Source: JAAYUD01 sp963676865 (GTDB taxonomy: Bacteria; Bacteroidota; Bacteroidia; Bacteroidales; Bacteroidaceae). Taken from it: DNA of 64,000 nucleotides. Below are positions 53,210 through 61,400 of the stretch, piece after piece. The stretch lies in NCBI GenBank assembly GCA_963676865.2, contig CAXXSS010000001.1:3628183-3692182 (forward strand). The letters run 5' to 3'. The translations under genes were made by a program, and so were the position numbers. Position 1 is the first letter of the stretch. Each line of letters opens with the position of its first letter. The notes beneath the pieces are model-generated. The model was not told the origin of the DNA. It saw only the letters and a program-made list of their open reading frames with translations, and ran no database searches.

Positions 53210-53283
53210 GGCCATGTAGCTCAACTGAATAGAGCAGCTGACTACGGATCAGCAGGTTATAGGTTTGAATCCTACCATGGTCA
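53210..53283 (+). tRNA. tRNA-Arg (anticodon ACG), second copy with changed acceptor stem
   Basis: 74 nt, the same as the first copy except at positions 5-6 (AT for GC... read CCATG for CCGCG) and the paired 3' bases, so the stem stays fully paired. Spacer between the copies is 19 bp. The integrase gene begins 182 bp downstream, which makes this the likely attachment gene of the prophage. Confidence 0.95.
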
Positions 53284-53285
53284 CT

Positions 53286-53313
53286 AATAAGGTGGCGTAA
53301 AAGCCACCTTATT
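53286..53313 (+). terminator. Intrinsic terminator after the tRNA-Arg pair
   Basis: AATAAGGTGGC and GCCACCTTATT form a perfect 11-bp stem with a 6-base loop, followed by TTTATTT. Confidence 0.85.
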
Positions 53314-53420
53314 TTTATTTAAAACACAGTAAATCAGTAGTTTAAGTTTTTGAAAACCTATCGGAAATATTAACCGATGCGGGCAAAAAGTAGCGCATTT
53401 TGGCGATTTATAGCTAATAT

Positions 53421-53465
53421 ATGCTACAATTTTGCGTGTGTATCATAAAAATTTATGCTACAATT
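53421..53465 (+). repeat. Direct repeats before the integrase gene (possible arm sites)
   Basis: ATGCTACAATT occurs at 53421-53431 and again at 53455-53465, 34 bp apart, the second touching the integrase ATG at 53466. Related TGTAGCA/GTAGCG strings lie nearby. Such repeats beside a phage integrase gene can be arm-type binding sites. Confidence 0.45.
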
Positions 53466-54584
53466 ATGATTAAAGTAATTTTTGATCGAAGAAGAAAATC
53501 TTCAGAAACCGTAAAAGGAACTATTGAAATTGAGGTGTATCAAAAAAATAGTATCAGAAGATACATCTCAACAGGCATTACGGTCTACCCATGCCAATTC
53601 ACGGATCATGTGATTAACTGCGATAAGTCACAAGAATTCAACGCATTAATAAAAAGCAAAAAGGACGAAATCGAAAACGTGCTACACTTAATGGAAGTAG
53701 ATGGAATTTGTAGCACAAACCATAATTTCGACCTATATTTTAAACCTCAAAAATCAAAATACAAAGACTTTTTAGAGTTCCTGTATGATGAAATTGAAAA
53801 ATCAGGCATAAAAGACACAACTAAGAGGCAAGTCAATGTAGCGGTTGATGCATTATACCGATTTGGAAAAATAAAATCTTTTGATTCGGTTACTCCATAT
53901 AATTTAGAGTTGTTCACTGATTTTCTTAAAAAAGAAAACCCGTCGAGAGTTCAAACTACTTTATTTGGGTACCACAAAAGAATCAAGCCGTACATTCTAA
54001 AAGCGTTCAGGCTTGGACTTATCGATAAAAACCCCTATGATATCTTTGTTTTCAAGAATGGAAAATACAAGGATCGGAAATCTTTATATCAAAATGAGAT
54101 TGATTTGCTCATTAATTTTAGCCTCAGCCCGGTACTTTCTAAAGTGAGAGACATGTTCATCTTTCAAACATATACCGGCCTCAGCTACGCAGACATGCAA
54201 AACTTTTCCAGGGATGAAGTAGAATTTAAGGACGGAGTTAATTTTATAGATGGATCTCGAATAAAGACGGGAACTAACTTCTATACCCCTATTCTACCGC
54301 CGGCTCAAAAGATACTTGATAAATATGATTATAAACTTCCTGTGATGACAAATGAGAAATATAATGTATATCTACACGCAATCGAGAACATCTTAGGATT
54401 AAATAAACCTCTCACGTCTCATGTTGCCCGGCATACATTCGCAACAACTATAGCGCTTGCGCACGATGTACCTATTGAGACAGTTTCTAAAATGTTGGGC
54501 CATAAAGACATTAAGACAACTCAGATATATGCAAAAGTGCTAAAAAGTACAATTGAGCGCAATGTTTTTGAAAAAATGATCTAA
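53466..54584 (+). CDS. int: Phage tyrosine integrase
   Basis: 372 residues from the ATG at 53466 (MIKVIFDRRRKSSETVKGTI). The N-terminal arm-binding domain, SAM-like core-binding domain (about 97-185) and catalytic domain are all present. Catalytic residues are Lys267 region, His319/Arg322 (SHVARHTF), His346 (LGHKDIKTT) and nucleophile Tyr355 (QIYAKV). The first arginine of the usual R-H-R set is Ser240 here (TYTGLSYADM), as in the Bacteroides integrase IntDOT. It acts at the adjacent tRNA-Arg. A hairpin at 54656-54682 ends its transcript. Confidence 0.93.
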   Translation: MIKVIFDRRRKSSETVKGTIEIEVYQKNSIRRYISTGITVYPCQFTDHVINCDKSQEFNALIKSKKDEIENVLHLMEVDGICSTNHNFDLYFKPQKSKYKDFLEFLYDEIEKSGIKDTTKRQVNVAVDALYRFGKIKSFDSVTPYNLELFTDFLKKENPSRVQTTLFGYHKRIKPYILKAFRLGLIDKNPYDIFVFKNGKYKDRKSLYQNEIDLLINFSLSPVLSKVRDMFIFQTYTGLSYADMQNFSRDEVEFKDGVNFIDGSRIKTGTNFYTPILPPAQKILDKYDYKLPVMTNEKYNVYLHAIENILGLNKPLTSHVARHTFATTIALAHDVPIETVSKMLGHKDIKTTQIYAKVLKSTIERNVFEKMI

Positions 54585-54655
54585 ATAGGAAATAATAAAA
54601 GTGTTTTTGCGGTAATTTTCTTATTAAAGTCTTTTTATATTGTTCTATTTATAAC

Positions 54656-54682
54656 AAAAGGCGGCTTATTCGGCCGTCTTTT
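54656..54682 (+). terminator. Terminator between integrase and repressor genes
   Basis: AAAAGGCGGC and GCCGTCTTTT pair with one G-T type mismatch, followed by CTATTATTATT. It overlaps the last codons of the converging XRE gene. Confidence 0.65.
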
Positions 54683-54875
54683 CTATTATTATTTTAGCAT
54701 CTAACTTTTCGAGTAGGCTACTAATGGTGTCATAATATGGATGCTTAACCATACCGTGCTCTATTTTATATATATTTGAAAAATGGACATTCGCCCGTTC
54801 GGCAAGTTCGCGGATTGTTATTCCTTTCTTTTCTCTCAGCTTTTTTATGGTCTCTCCTATTTCAATACTATCCAT
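54666..54875 (-). CDS. XRE-family helix-turn-helix regulator
   Basis: 69 residues: TIKKLREKKGITIRELAERA, then NVHFSNIYKIEHGMVKHPYY. This is a bare Cro/CI-type HTH domain with no peptidase or sensor part. Its place beside the integrase and downstream of an operator-like dyad (55482-55513) suggests a lysogeny repressor or Cro-like switch. It is the last of three small genes on one probable transcript (with 54879-55085 and 55108-55419). Being so short, it would need another mechanism for induction than RecA-driven self-cleavage. Confidence 0.88.
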   Translation of the reverse strand: MDSIEIGETIKKLREKKGITIRELAERANVHFSNIYKIEHGMVKHPYYDTISSLLEKLDAKIIIEKTAE

Positions 54876-54878
54876 AGC

Positions 54879-55085
54879 TTATTTGTATTTTTCTCCATAA
54901 GTATTATAAGCTGTTTTTCCCACTTTAAAAGATTTGTATGCAATTCTATTCTCTTTTGCATTCTTTAATGATTTCTCGGGTGTTTCACCGATAAACAGCT
55001 CTTTATATTTTTTATTATCTGATGATAAAAATGAAACAAAATGAAACTTAGCATTTTCTTTCTTGTTGTTAATGACATTATTCAT
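54879..55085 (-). CDS. Small prophage protein, unknown
   Basis: 68 residues, basic: KFHFVSFLSSDNKKYKELFI, then GETPEKSLKNAKENRIAYKS. No membrane segment or known motif. It lies 3 bp before the XRE gene and 22 bp after the 55108-55419 gene, inside the early leftward operon. The tight spacing and the ATG start argue for a real gene. I do not recognise it. Confidence 0.65.
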   Translation of the reverse strand: MNNVINNKKENAKFHFVSFLSSDNKKYKELFIGETPEKSLKNAKENRIAYKSFKVGKTAYNTYGEKYK

Positions 55086-55107
55086 GATATTTAATTTTAG
55101 TTGATTA

Positions 55108-55419
55108 TTATCTTCTCATTGATGATGGTAAACAGTTATTATTTTTCATTTCTAGGCTATTTCTAAAAGGCTTTCGCATGCAAAAATCAGCCTTCTCTAT
55201 AGCCTCGCTTAATTCGCTGTAAAAATACAAGTCGCTTTTTAATATTTTATTCTCTTTAATTTTTGATATGCTATCAAAATATTGATTGATTACTTTAAAA
55301 TAAAAATCCATTGAATATACTTCCATTTTTGTAATTCTATTTACAGTAGATATTTTATTATAGGCGTTTTCTATCTTATCCTTATTTTGTTCTAGTAAAT
55401 TTTGAATTAGATTGTTCAT
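55108..55419 (-). CDS. Small prophage protein, unknown
   Basis: 103 residues from the ATG at 55419 (MNNLIQNLLEQNKDKIENAY); a longer reading upstream would begin inside the promoter/operator region. It is mostly helical and charged (YFKVINQYFDSISKIKENKI, then SELSEAIEKADFCMRKPFRN). It is the first gene after the operator dyad in the leftward early operon. No function can be given. Confidence 0.65.
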   Translation of the reverse strand: MNNLIQNLLEQNKDKIENAYNKISTVNRITKMEVYSMDFYFKVINQYFDSISKIKENKILKSDLYFYSELSEAIEKADFCMRKPFRNSLEMKNNNCLPSSMRR

Positions 55420-55481
55420 AATCGTTATTTTTTTAATTGTTACTATTTCTATTTCTTTGATGATGTAAAGGTACAAAAATA

Positions 55482-55513
55482 CTTTCTTGTATGCAAGGAA
55501 TCATACAAGAAAG
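55482..55513. promoter_or_regulatory. Operator-like dyad upstream of the early leftward operon
   Basis: CTTTCTTGTATG (55482-55493) and CATACAAGAAAG (55502-55513) are perfect 12-bp inverted repeats with an 8-bp spacer. On the minus strand the repeat overlaps the -33 region of a promoter whose -7 box would be TACCTTTA at about 55465-55472. Binding there would block the operon that encodes the XRE protein, so autoregulation is likely. Confidence 0.6.
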
Positions 55514-55572
55514 ATTAAGTAATTAACATTGTTTAAGATATAAGGGGATAATACATGTTTTACAGCATAAAA

Positions 55573-55601
55573 ATAGCCTTCAACTTATAATTGAGGGCTA
55601 T
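55573..55601 (-). terminator. Terminator of the prophage lysis operon
   Basis: An 11-bp stem (one G-T pair) with arms 55573-55583 and 55591-55601; on the minus strand it is followed by TTTTTATGC. It lies 46 bp beyond the stop of the spanin-like gene. Confidence 0.7.
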
Positions 55602-55646
55602 CAGGAAAACATCTAAAAGCAAAAACAAGATACAAAGAAAGAAGTG

Positions 55647-56306
55647 CTAGTTTTCTATTGTTGTAAAATCAATGTCGATAATCTTTATATAAGGATTCTT
55701 CGAAAGTACATCAATCTTTTTATCCTTAATTTTATTGATGTACCAAAGGAACCCCAAGAACCTTTTATGTTTTACGCTTACTGCTATTCTTAACCACTCG
55801 GGTATAAAGATGCGTCCCGTAAATTTATCGTGCGAGAAACAGCCCGAAATTGAATAAAACGTACTATCGACCGAGAAGCATTTTAAAGTGTCTCGAATAA
55901 TCGTTACCTTGCCATTTTTTAGACTATCTCTATAAACGGATATACTATCTTTTAGCTTTGCTGTAATTGAAAGATTAGTTTGAGTGTTTACTGATATAAG
56001 CGATTCGAGCTTCCTATTCTTAATGTCTAACGATTTAATAGCATTAGCATCATCAGCTTTTAGACGTTCGAAGTCTTTCAGCTTCAAAGTAAGCTCATAG
56101 ACCGTTGCAGCGCTCAAACTATCTTTAGTCTTATACTGCTTACTCTTCGATAGCAATACAGATACATTATTTGCGTTTGTCTGTGCTTTCTTGGACAGCG
56201 ACGCGTTGGACTTAGCCAATATCCAAATGGCTATTATTAAGCCAATAAAGACAGCTATCTTTGTGATGGTCCAATACTTTTTCAAGCCTGTAAAATCAAT
56301 TTTCAT
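55647..56306 (-). CDS. Inner-membrane coiled-coil protein, possible i-spanin
   Basis: 219 residues. A single membrane helix at about 15-32 (ITKIAVFIGLIIAIWILAKS) is followed by a long periplasmic coiled coil (about 33-130, SLSKKAQTNANNVSVLLSKS and on) and a compact C-terminal part. The layout of one anchor plus long coiled coil, and the 11-bp overlap with a small lipoprotein gene directly upstream, are those of phage inner-membrane spanins (Rz). It is last in the lysis block. I recall such proteins in Bacteroides phages without assigned function, so the spanin role is inferred from context. Confidence 0.7.
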   Translation of the reverse strand: MKIDFTGLKKYWTITKIAVFIGLIIAIWILAKSNASLSKKAQTNANNVSVLLSKSKQYKTKDSLSAATVYELTLKLKDFERLKADDANAIKSLDIKNRKLESLISVNTQTNLSITAKLKDSISVYRDSLKNGKVTIIRDTLKCFSVDSTFYSISGCFSHDKFTGRIFIPEWLRIAVSVKHKRFLGFLWYINKIKDKKIDVLSKNPYIKIIDIDFTTIEN

Positions 56307-56484
56307 GGGTAAATGTTTTTAGTTCATTTTCTGCCCTGATTAGATAAACATACTCTTCCGAGGTAATTTTACCTTGAAACAATTCATCTTGATATTGTTC
56401 TATCCTACTTGTCTTAGGTTGATATGATTTGCAAGAAACCAATGCGAATAATAATATAACCAAAAGAAATACCTTTGTTTTCAT
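56296..56484 (-). CDS. Small lipoprotein, possible o-spanin
   Basis: 62 residues. A lipoprotein signal peptide (MKTKVFLLVILLFALVSC, Cys 18 lipidated) is followed by only about 44 residues (KSYQPKTSRIEQYQDELFQG). This is the form of Rz1-type outer-membrane spanins. The stop overlaps the next gene (56306) by 11 bp, and the start overlaps the stop of the upstream mini-gene (ATGA). The partner at 55647-56306 has the matching i-spanin layout. In typical phages Rz1 lies inside or after Rz; here the order is reversed. Confidence 0.7.
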   Translation of the reverse strand: MKTKVFLLVILLFALVSCKSYQPKTSRIEQYQDELFQGKITSEEYVYLIRAENELKTFTHEN

Positions 56485-56657
56485 GATCTGCCTTTTAAAC
56501 TATTTACTTCTTTTTCGAGATTATATATCCTATTGCGAAGGCTTACAATAGTATCGGCCAAAGTATTGCCGTCAGGCATGAATATCTTGCTAGCACAAAT
56601 ATCGACTTCCGTTTTTACCTCATATGGGTTTATTGCGGAAGATTCTTTATTTTCCAT
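56481..56657 (-). CDS. 58-residue coiled-coil mini-protein, paralogue of 61820-62020
   Basis: The translation is MENKESSAINPYEVKTEVDI, CASKIFMPDGNTLADTIVSL, RNRIYNLEKEVNSLKGRS, then stop. The stop codon overlaps the start of the lipoprotein gene (ATGA), a sign of coupled translation. The C-terminal ~30 residues form a heptad coiled coil. The segment MPDG-(N/S)-TL-x-DTI-x-x-L-x-N-x-I-x-x-L-x-KEV-x-x-LK is shared with the 66-residue protein upstream of the tail fibre. A structural or assembly role is possible, but no function is known to me. Confidence 0.8.
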   Translation of the reverse strand: MENKESSAINPYEVKTEVDICASKIFMPDGNTLADTIVSLRNRIYNLEKEVNSLKGRS

Positions 56658-56712
56658 TTTAGTTGTTTTTTAATGGTAGCATCCCCGAAGAGATGCTACC
56701 GATTAGTTAATA

Positions 56713-57114
56713 TTATTCGGGCGTTCGCTTGGATGATAAGAAGTTTGCAAGTGCTTTAAGCATATACCAAAGTACCTGTAAAACACTATTACTTTTAGGC
56801 TTATTACTTAATGCTAATGCTTCTGATGCTAGAAATCCAACAAAAAATATAATCTTCCACACCGTGTCGCTAAATAAGGATTTGACACCCTGATATATCA
56901 GCTCTGCGCCATTGTTAGTAATATTAGTAACCGCCGTTGAATCTACCTTTACAATAGAGTTTTGCGGAACGGAAACCGTCTTAACGGCTGGTGTCTGATT
57001 AACTACAATCGCTTCCGTTGTAAATGTAGAATCGCCATTTTTTACTGTCACTTGCGTGGCGTTTGCAAAACAAGATAGCATTAAAGCTACCATAAGAAAT
57101 AAAAACTTTTTCAT
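56713..57114 (-). CDS. Small exported/membrane phage protein
   Basis: 133 residues. A signal peptide (MKKFLFLMVALMLSCFANAT) is followed by about 55 residues of periplasmic sequence and one membrane helix near 88-108 (VWKIIFFVGFLASEALALSN), with a basic tail ending FLSSKRTPE. It lies between the mini-protein gene and the endolysin gene in the lysis block, so an accessory lysis role such as a second holin or anti-holin is plausible. No family is recognised. Confidence 0.7.
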   Translation of the reverse strand: MKKFLFLMVALMLSCFANATQVTVKNGDSTFTTEAIVVNQTPAVKTVSVPQNSIVKVDSTAVTNITNNGAELIYQGVKSLFSDTVWKIIFFVGFLASEALALSNKPKSNSVLQVLWYMLKALANFLSSKRTPE

Positions 57115-57123
57115 CTTAAATAA

Positions 57124-57528
57124 TTATTTAGTTAATAATAAATTCCATCCCTTTTCGACATCGGAACGATTCGCTTTCACGCCATTCTCCTGATATGAGA
57201 TAGCCGATGCAAAAGCGATCATCGTATTCTTATCGTTCGTGTCAATTATATGCGTGTTCGGTATCTGCATTTGTTTGCAGACACTATTAATGTATGCTAT
57301 CGTGTTGTTTTCATTGTTCGGGGCCCAACGATTGATAAAGTCGGGTATCGTCTTGCAATGATATATTCTTTGATAGTTTTGCAATAAGCGAATAATCGCC
57401 CGATAGCCGTATGCCATCGACTTAAATTGCTTAAAATCTTTGTCCTTTGAGGGTTGTATTTCTCCCTGCCACTTAGTTTTACTAATGCGGATATTTCCAG
57501 CATTATTGTTTGAAAGTCCCCTTGTCAT
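57124..57528 (-). CDS. Lysozyme-like phage protein (structural protein P5 type)
   Basis: 134 residues: RGLSNNNAGNIRISKTKWQG, then FKQFKSMAYGYRAIIRLLQN, then RWAPNNENNTIAYINSVCKQ. The start, NNNAGNIR, and the AYGYRA...WAP-x-x-ENNT-x-x-YI pattern are those of phage lytic enzymes named after P5, with a lysozyme-like fold. It probably cuts peptidoglycan as the endolysin. No signal peptide is present, so it would need the holin encoded next to it; its start overlaps the holin stop by 4 bp. Confidence 0.82.
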   Translation of the reverse strand: MTRGLSNNNAGNIRISKTKWQGEIQPSKDKDFKQFKSMAYGYRAIIRLLQNYQRIYHCKTIPDFINRWAPNNENNTIAYINSVCKQMQIPNTHIIDTNDKNTMIAFASAISYQENGVKANRSDVEKGWNLLLTK

Positions 57529-57947
57529 TTTTTTATCTCCTTTTCTATTCTTTTTGATATTCTTTTAAAAATTCCCCACTTGGTTATCTTATACCCATTT
57601 TCGGCAATGGAGTAAAGTAACATTCCCGAGATAAACCAACCAATTACTTTATAGGTGCATACGACCGTTTGATTATAGGTGGTGTCCCACATATAAGCTC
57701 CGAGAATTAGGACGATGGAAAGTAGCATGCGAGGCATAGTGTGATTCCATATTATACTCACTTTGATGCGTTCTTTCTTATTTTTCTTGGCATTTATGCA
57801 GCCAAATATTACGTCCAAAATAAAGAATATAATAAGTGTATATACTATGTTTTTAATTGGTAAAAAATACCCAAATATACTTGTCAATATACCATATATC
57901 CAAGCATAACCTTTAGTCGCCGTTTCTTTTAAAAAGCTAATTTCCAT
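57525..57947 (-). CDS. Phage holin family protein
   Basis: 140 residues with about four hydrophobic segments (WIYGILTSIFGYFLPIKNIV; TLIIFFILDVIFGCINAKKN; MLLSIVLILGAYMWDTTYNQ; VIGWFISGMLLYSIAENGYK) and a highly basic tail (FKRISKRIEKEIKK). This fits the phage holin family 4 (toxin-secretion/lysis) plan, with the charged loop INAKKNKKERIKVS after helix two. It is expected to make the hole that lets the endolysin out. Its last bases overlap the endolysin gene. Confidence 0.85.
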   Translation of the reverse strand: MEISFLKETATKGYAWIYGILTSIFGYFLPIKNIVYTLIIFFILDVIFGCINAKKNKKERIKVSIIWNHTMPRMLLSIVLILGAYMWDTTYNQTVVCTYKVIGWFISGMLLYSIAENGYKITKWGIFKRISKRIEKEIKK

Positions 57948-57963
57948 CGTCTTTATTTTTAAG

Positions 57964-58332
57964 TTATATACCTATTTTATCAAGTCCGCTTTTCACCCAG
58001 CTTATAAACTCGTCATGTTCTTTTATCTCTGCATCGTCCTCATTTTCTCTAAACTTCCGAGCGAGCGATGCGTTGAAGCTAGCTACATCCATAGAGGTAT
58101 TTAAACCATATGCTTGCATCTCTGCTGCGTTAATAAGTTTATCCCTTTCAAGGGGCTTTCTAACTCTAATTGGAAACGCCGATGTTTTATCATCTTCCTT
58201 TTCATGACCGATGTAGACAGTTATATAATCACCCTCATCTAAAGAGATCATTAGTCCGTCTTTCCATGTGGTCACATCTTTATTAATGTCTTCATCTATT
58301 GTAGATGGTATTTCAACATAATTCTTTATCAT
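57964..58332 (-). CDS. Phage hypothetical protein
   Basis: 122 residues, acidic: IPSTIDEDINKDVTTWKDGL, then MISLDEGDYITVYIGHEKED, then AAEMQAYGLNTSMDVASFNA. No signal or membrane segment. It lies between the tail-fibre gene (82 bp) and the holin gene (16 bp). Position after a receptor-binding protein would fit a fibre chaperone or small tail component, but the sequence itself gives no support for either. Confidence 0.7.
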   Translation of the reverse strand: MIKNYVEIPSTIDEDINKDVTTWKDGLMISLDEGDYITVYIGHEKEDDKTSAFPIRVRKPLERDKLINAAEMQAYGLNTSMDVASFNASLARKFRENEDDAEIKEHDEFISWVKSGLDKIGI

Positions 58333-58414
58333 AGTCTTTATTTTTAAAATCCATTATTTCAACCGAATTGTGCCATTTCGGGAATTGCATTCCCTTTATT
58401 CCGCTTGCAGCGGA

Positions 58415-61400
58415 TCAACCAATCAATATTTGGGCAGACCCACCATTAATCTGAGCCGTAGACGAAACGGGGTAGTTCGCAGCCATAGAACGAGGAGAAC
58501 AAAGACCAAAAATCGCAGCACCACTCAACCGAACGGCTACTCTAACTCGTTGATTCAATACTGTAGACCAATAATTATTATCATATTGATAGTAGCACTG
58601 CCCTGTTCCAAGACTGCCACCTATAGCAGTTTTCCATGCTGAAAAAGGTGCCCTAGTCTTAGCATAATTATCACCCAAATTAGTTACTGTAGCTAACTTG
58701 GTATAACTACTTTCAAAGTCAAATTTACCAAGATTATTTTTCGTTACATCTGTCGTATTAGTCCACTTCGTTTGATCAGATTGAAGATACAAGTCTATTA
58801 CGTCACCCGTATGAGGCTGAACGGTTGAGACGCATGTGCCAATTTGTTCGTAACCACCTCCCCAATATCTAAAAATATCTCCCGAAAAATTCATGCCGTC
58901 ACAAAGTGACATTCTTAAACAGCACGAAATGTCGTAATTTGCAGCTTGACCACTTGCATTAAAGGCTGAAATTGTTTGTGAAAGAACCTTTGTCACAATT
59001 ACATTCATTCGCCCATCTGAAAGACCTAGCACTCCCATTATATTTCTATATTGATAAACAGAACCATAAAAAGTAAAGTTTGTGTTCTGTGCAACGCCAG
59101 TTTCTTTTGCAAATGAAGCAGCCATTTGAGACTCCATACACTGCTCTTTCGGATATTGACTATTAAGCCATGTAGAAGCGTTAGTTACGCCGCCTGCATT
59201 GTTATAACACATTGCAGGATTTGATCCGAAATTGCAATAACTCCAAATCGTATCGGAAGATAATTTGTATTTAAATCCTCCATTTGCTAAAAAAGTAGTC
59301 TCGTTATTACATGTGTCGTTTGATGAAATACCACTCCCAAAAAGAGATGGGTTGTGTAAGTAATTTGTTCCGAACAAAATTTCTCTTCTTGTGATAGCCG
59401 CATTATAAGCGTGATAACCACCCTCTGCGACAGGGTAAGGATTCGTTACTGTAGGGTTATTTGCCCTAGCATAATTCATATTTGATATTTGCGAAATGTC
59501 GTTAACTCGTGGAAAAGTTCTGTTCAAATTCGCGAACAGCGTGCATAGCCCGCTTTGACCGACCGATGAAACCGTGTTTGAATCGCCTGTGTTATATAAA
59601 AAGAAAAAGTTACGTGTCTTATTTCCTATTGTGGTGGCAGGACACGGACTAATAGCCGTACGTTCAAGAGGTATACCCCTTAATCCGTCCCAAGTTATAT
59701 CGTGTTGGGCTAGTCCTTTCCAAGTAGTACCCGAATTTCCAACCCCGTCAAATAGCCATACCTTTTCGGAGAATCCAAGTCCCATATGATAATTGGTAAA
59801 AGTCGTTTCCCAAGGTCTTAAGATTCGAACTTCATTTCCTGATGCGTCGTAAAGTTTCTGATTCATCCCATAGGTGTTATAGAAAGTTGTCGCACTGAAT
59901 GCACCAGCAGCGCAATATTGATTGGCGTGAGCGGCATCAAGATATAACGCTACATCACATGTAGCACGCATAGCCTCTGTGATTCCAACCGTCGGAGCGA
60001 AAGTGCCATCTACATATCTTAATGAATTAGCTCTTTGTAGCTCACCCATTGGTCTCATTAATTGACTCGAATTTAAAGTCATATCAAAAAGATACATATG
60101 TGAAATATCCCTAGCCCAAACTTGATTTCCTTTAAATGTAAATGGGGTAGCGCTTAGGCTAGTGTCATACCCCGCCATATAATAAAGTCCTTGGCCTAGT
60201 TTAAGTTCTGAAATGTCATTTGTATTGGTATCCAATTGATTCTTACGGTCGGTCGTAAAAGCCTCATCCTTTACCCATGCTCCCCATACACCATTTTGTT
60301 TGACTTCGTGATATCTATCTCCTGTTGTGAATCCGACAGCCGTTTGATAGGCATACAAATTTCCCGAATTTGAATTCTGGTGAAACACATACCAATTTTC
60401 ATTTGAATTAGGAACATTCAGACCTGTTGCCAAAATAGTATTTACGCCAGAAATAGTGATAGCATGTAAGTCTGTCGCTAAAGTACCACCATACATCCCG
60501 GCATTAATACGAGTCCAAGACGTAGTGGCGTTAACCATACTTACAGCTTCCCAAATCTCGAAAGTAGTAGTATTTACGGCATGGTCACCAATCCTGCGAG
60601 GTGCCTTACTAGCTGAAAATGGATTAGTGTATACCGAACCTGTGAATGTTTGAGCACTAGCAGCAGCAGCCGCATTGTTTGCCGAAGTAGCTGCGTTGTT
60701 GGCTGCCGTTGCAGCATCATTAGCCTGTGTCGCTTTCCCGTTTGCGTTATCGGCGGCACTATTGGCGTTCAGGACGGCAGCGTCATTGGAGGTCTCCATT
60801 ACTGAAAAATCACTTACTCTTTTTGTTTCAGCAGAAACTCTACTCCCCTCTGCTAATTCCCTACCGTTTTCGGCATCTACTCTTCCCGATTCAGCGTTTA
60901 ATCTTTCAGTTTCTTTCGACTGTCTATCCGTTTCATTACTTACACGCAAGTTTTCAGCAGAAACCCTTTTTGATTCGTTGCTTACTCTGGCGGCCTCTTC
61001 TAATACCCTGTCGTCTTCGCTAAATCCCCTATGGGTTTCATTTAATACTCTTGTGGATTCAGAATTAACCCTTTCAGTCTCTGCACTCTTCCTATCTGTT
61101 TCATTAGAAGCTCTAGCCGTCTCGGCGTCTATCCTCTTCGTCTCTTCGCTTTGTCTGCTAGCCTCGTTATCTTTTCTTGCATTCTCTGCTGTTTCTCTCT
61201 CGGTTTCACTTAATCGTCTAGTATCCTCATCCTCTACACGAGTATTTTCGTTTATTTTGCGTATATTCTCATTATCTACCCTTATCGCCTCATTGGCTGT
61301 AACAGTAGTATTCAGTGCGTTCAGATTAGTCGTAGCCTCCTGTGCTAAAGGGATAACAGTGGGCACCGAAACGAGAGCGGCATAATATTCTTCTTTAGTA

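Noticed and set aside
58415..58620. Diversity-generating retroelement target at the tail-fibre C-terminus
   Set aside because: The fibre tip is rich in Asn, Ser and Gly and ends in a pattern that recalls variable lectin-like domains, but I see no template repeat nearby, no clustering of AAC/AAT codons at the end, and no reverse transcriptase in the window. One could lie beyond the right edge.
60675..61385. 236-residue plus-strand open frame opposite the tail fibre
   Set aside because: Its Ser/Leu-rich heptads are simply the antisense of the R-x-x-x-E-x-x tract; it has no start context of its own.
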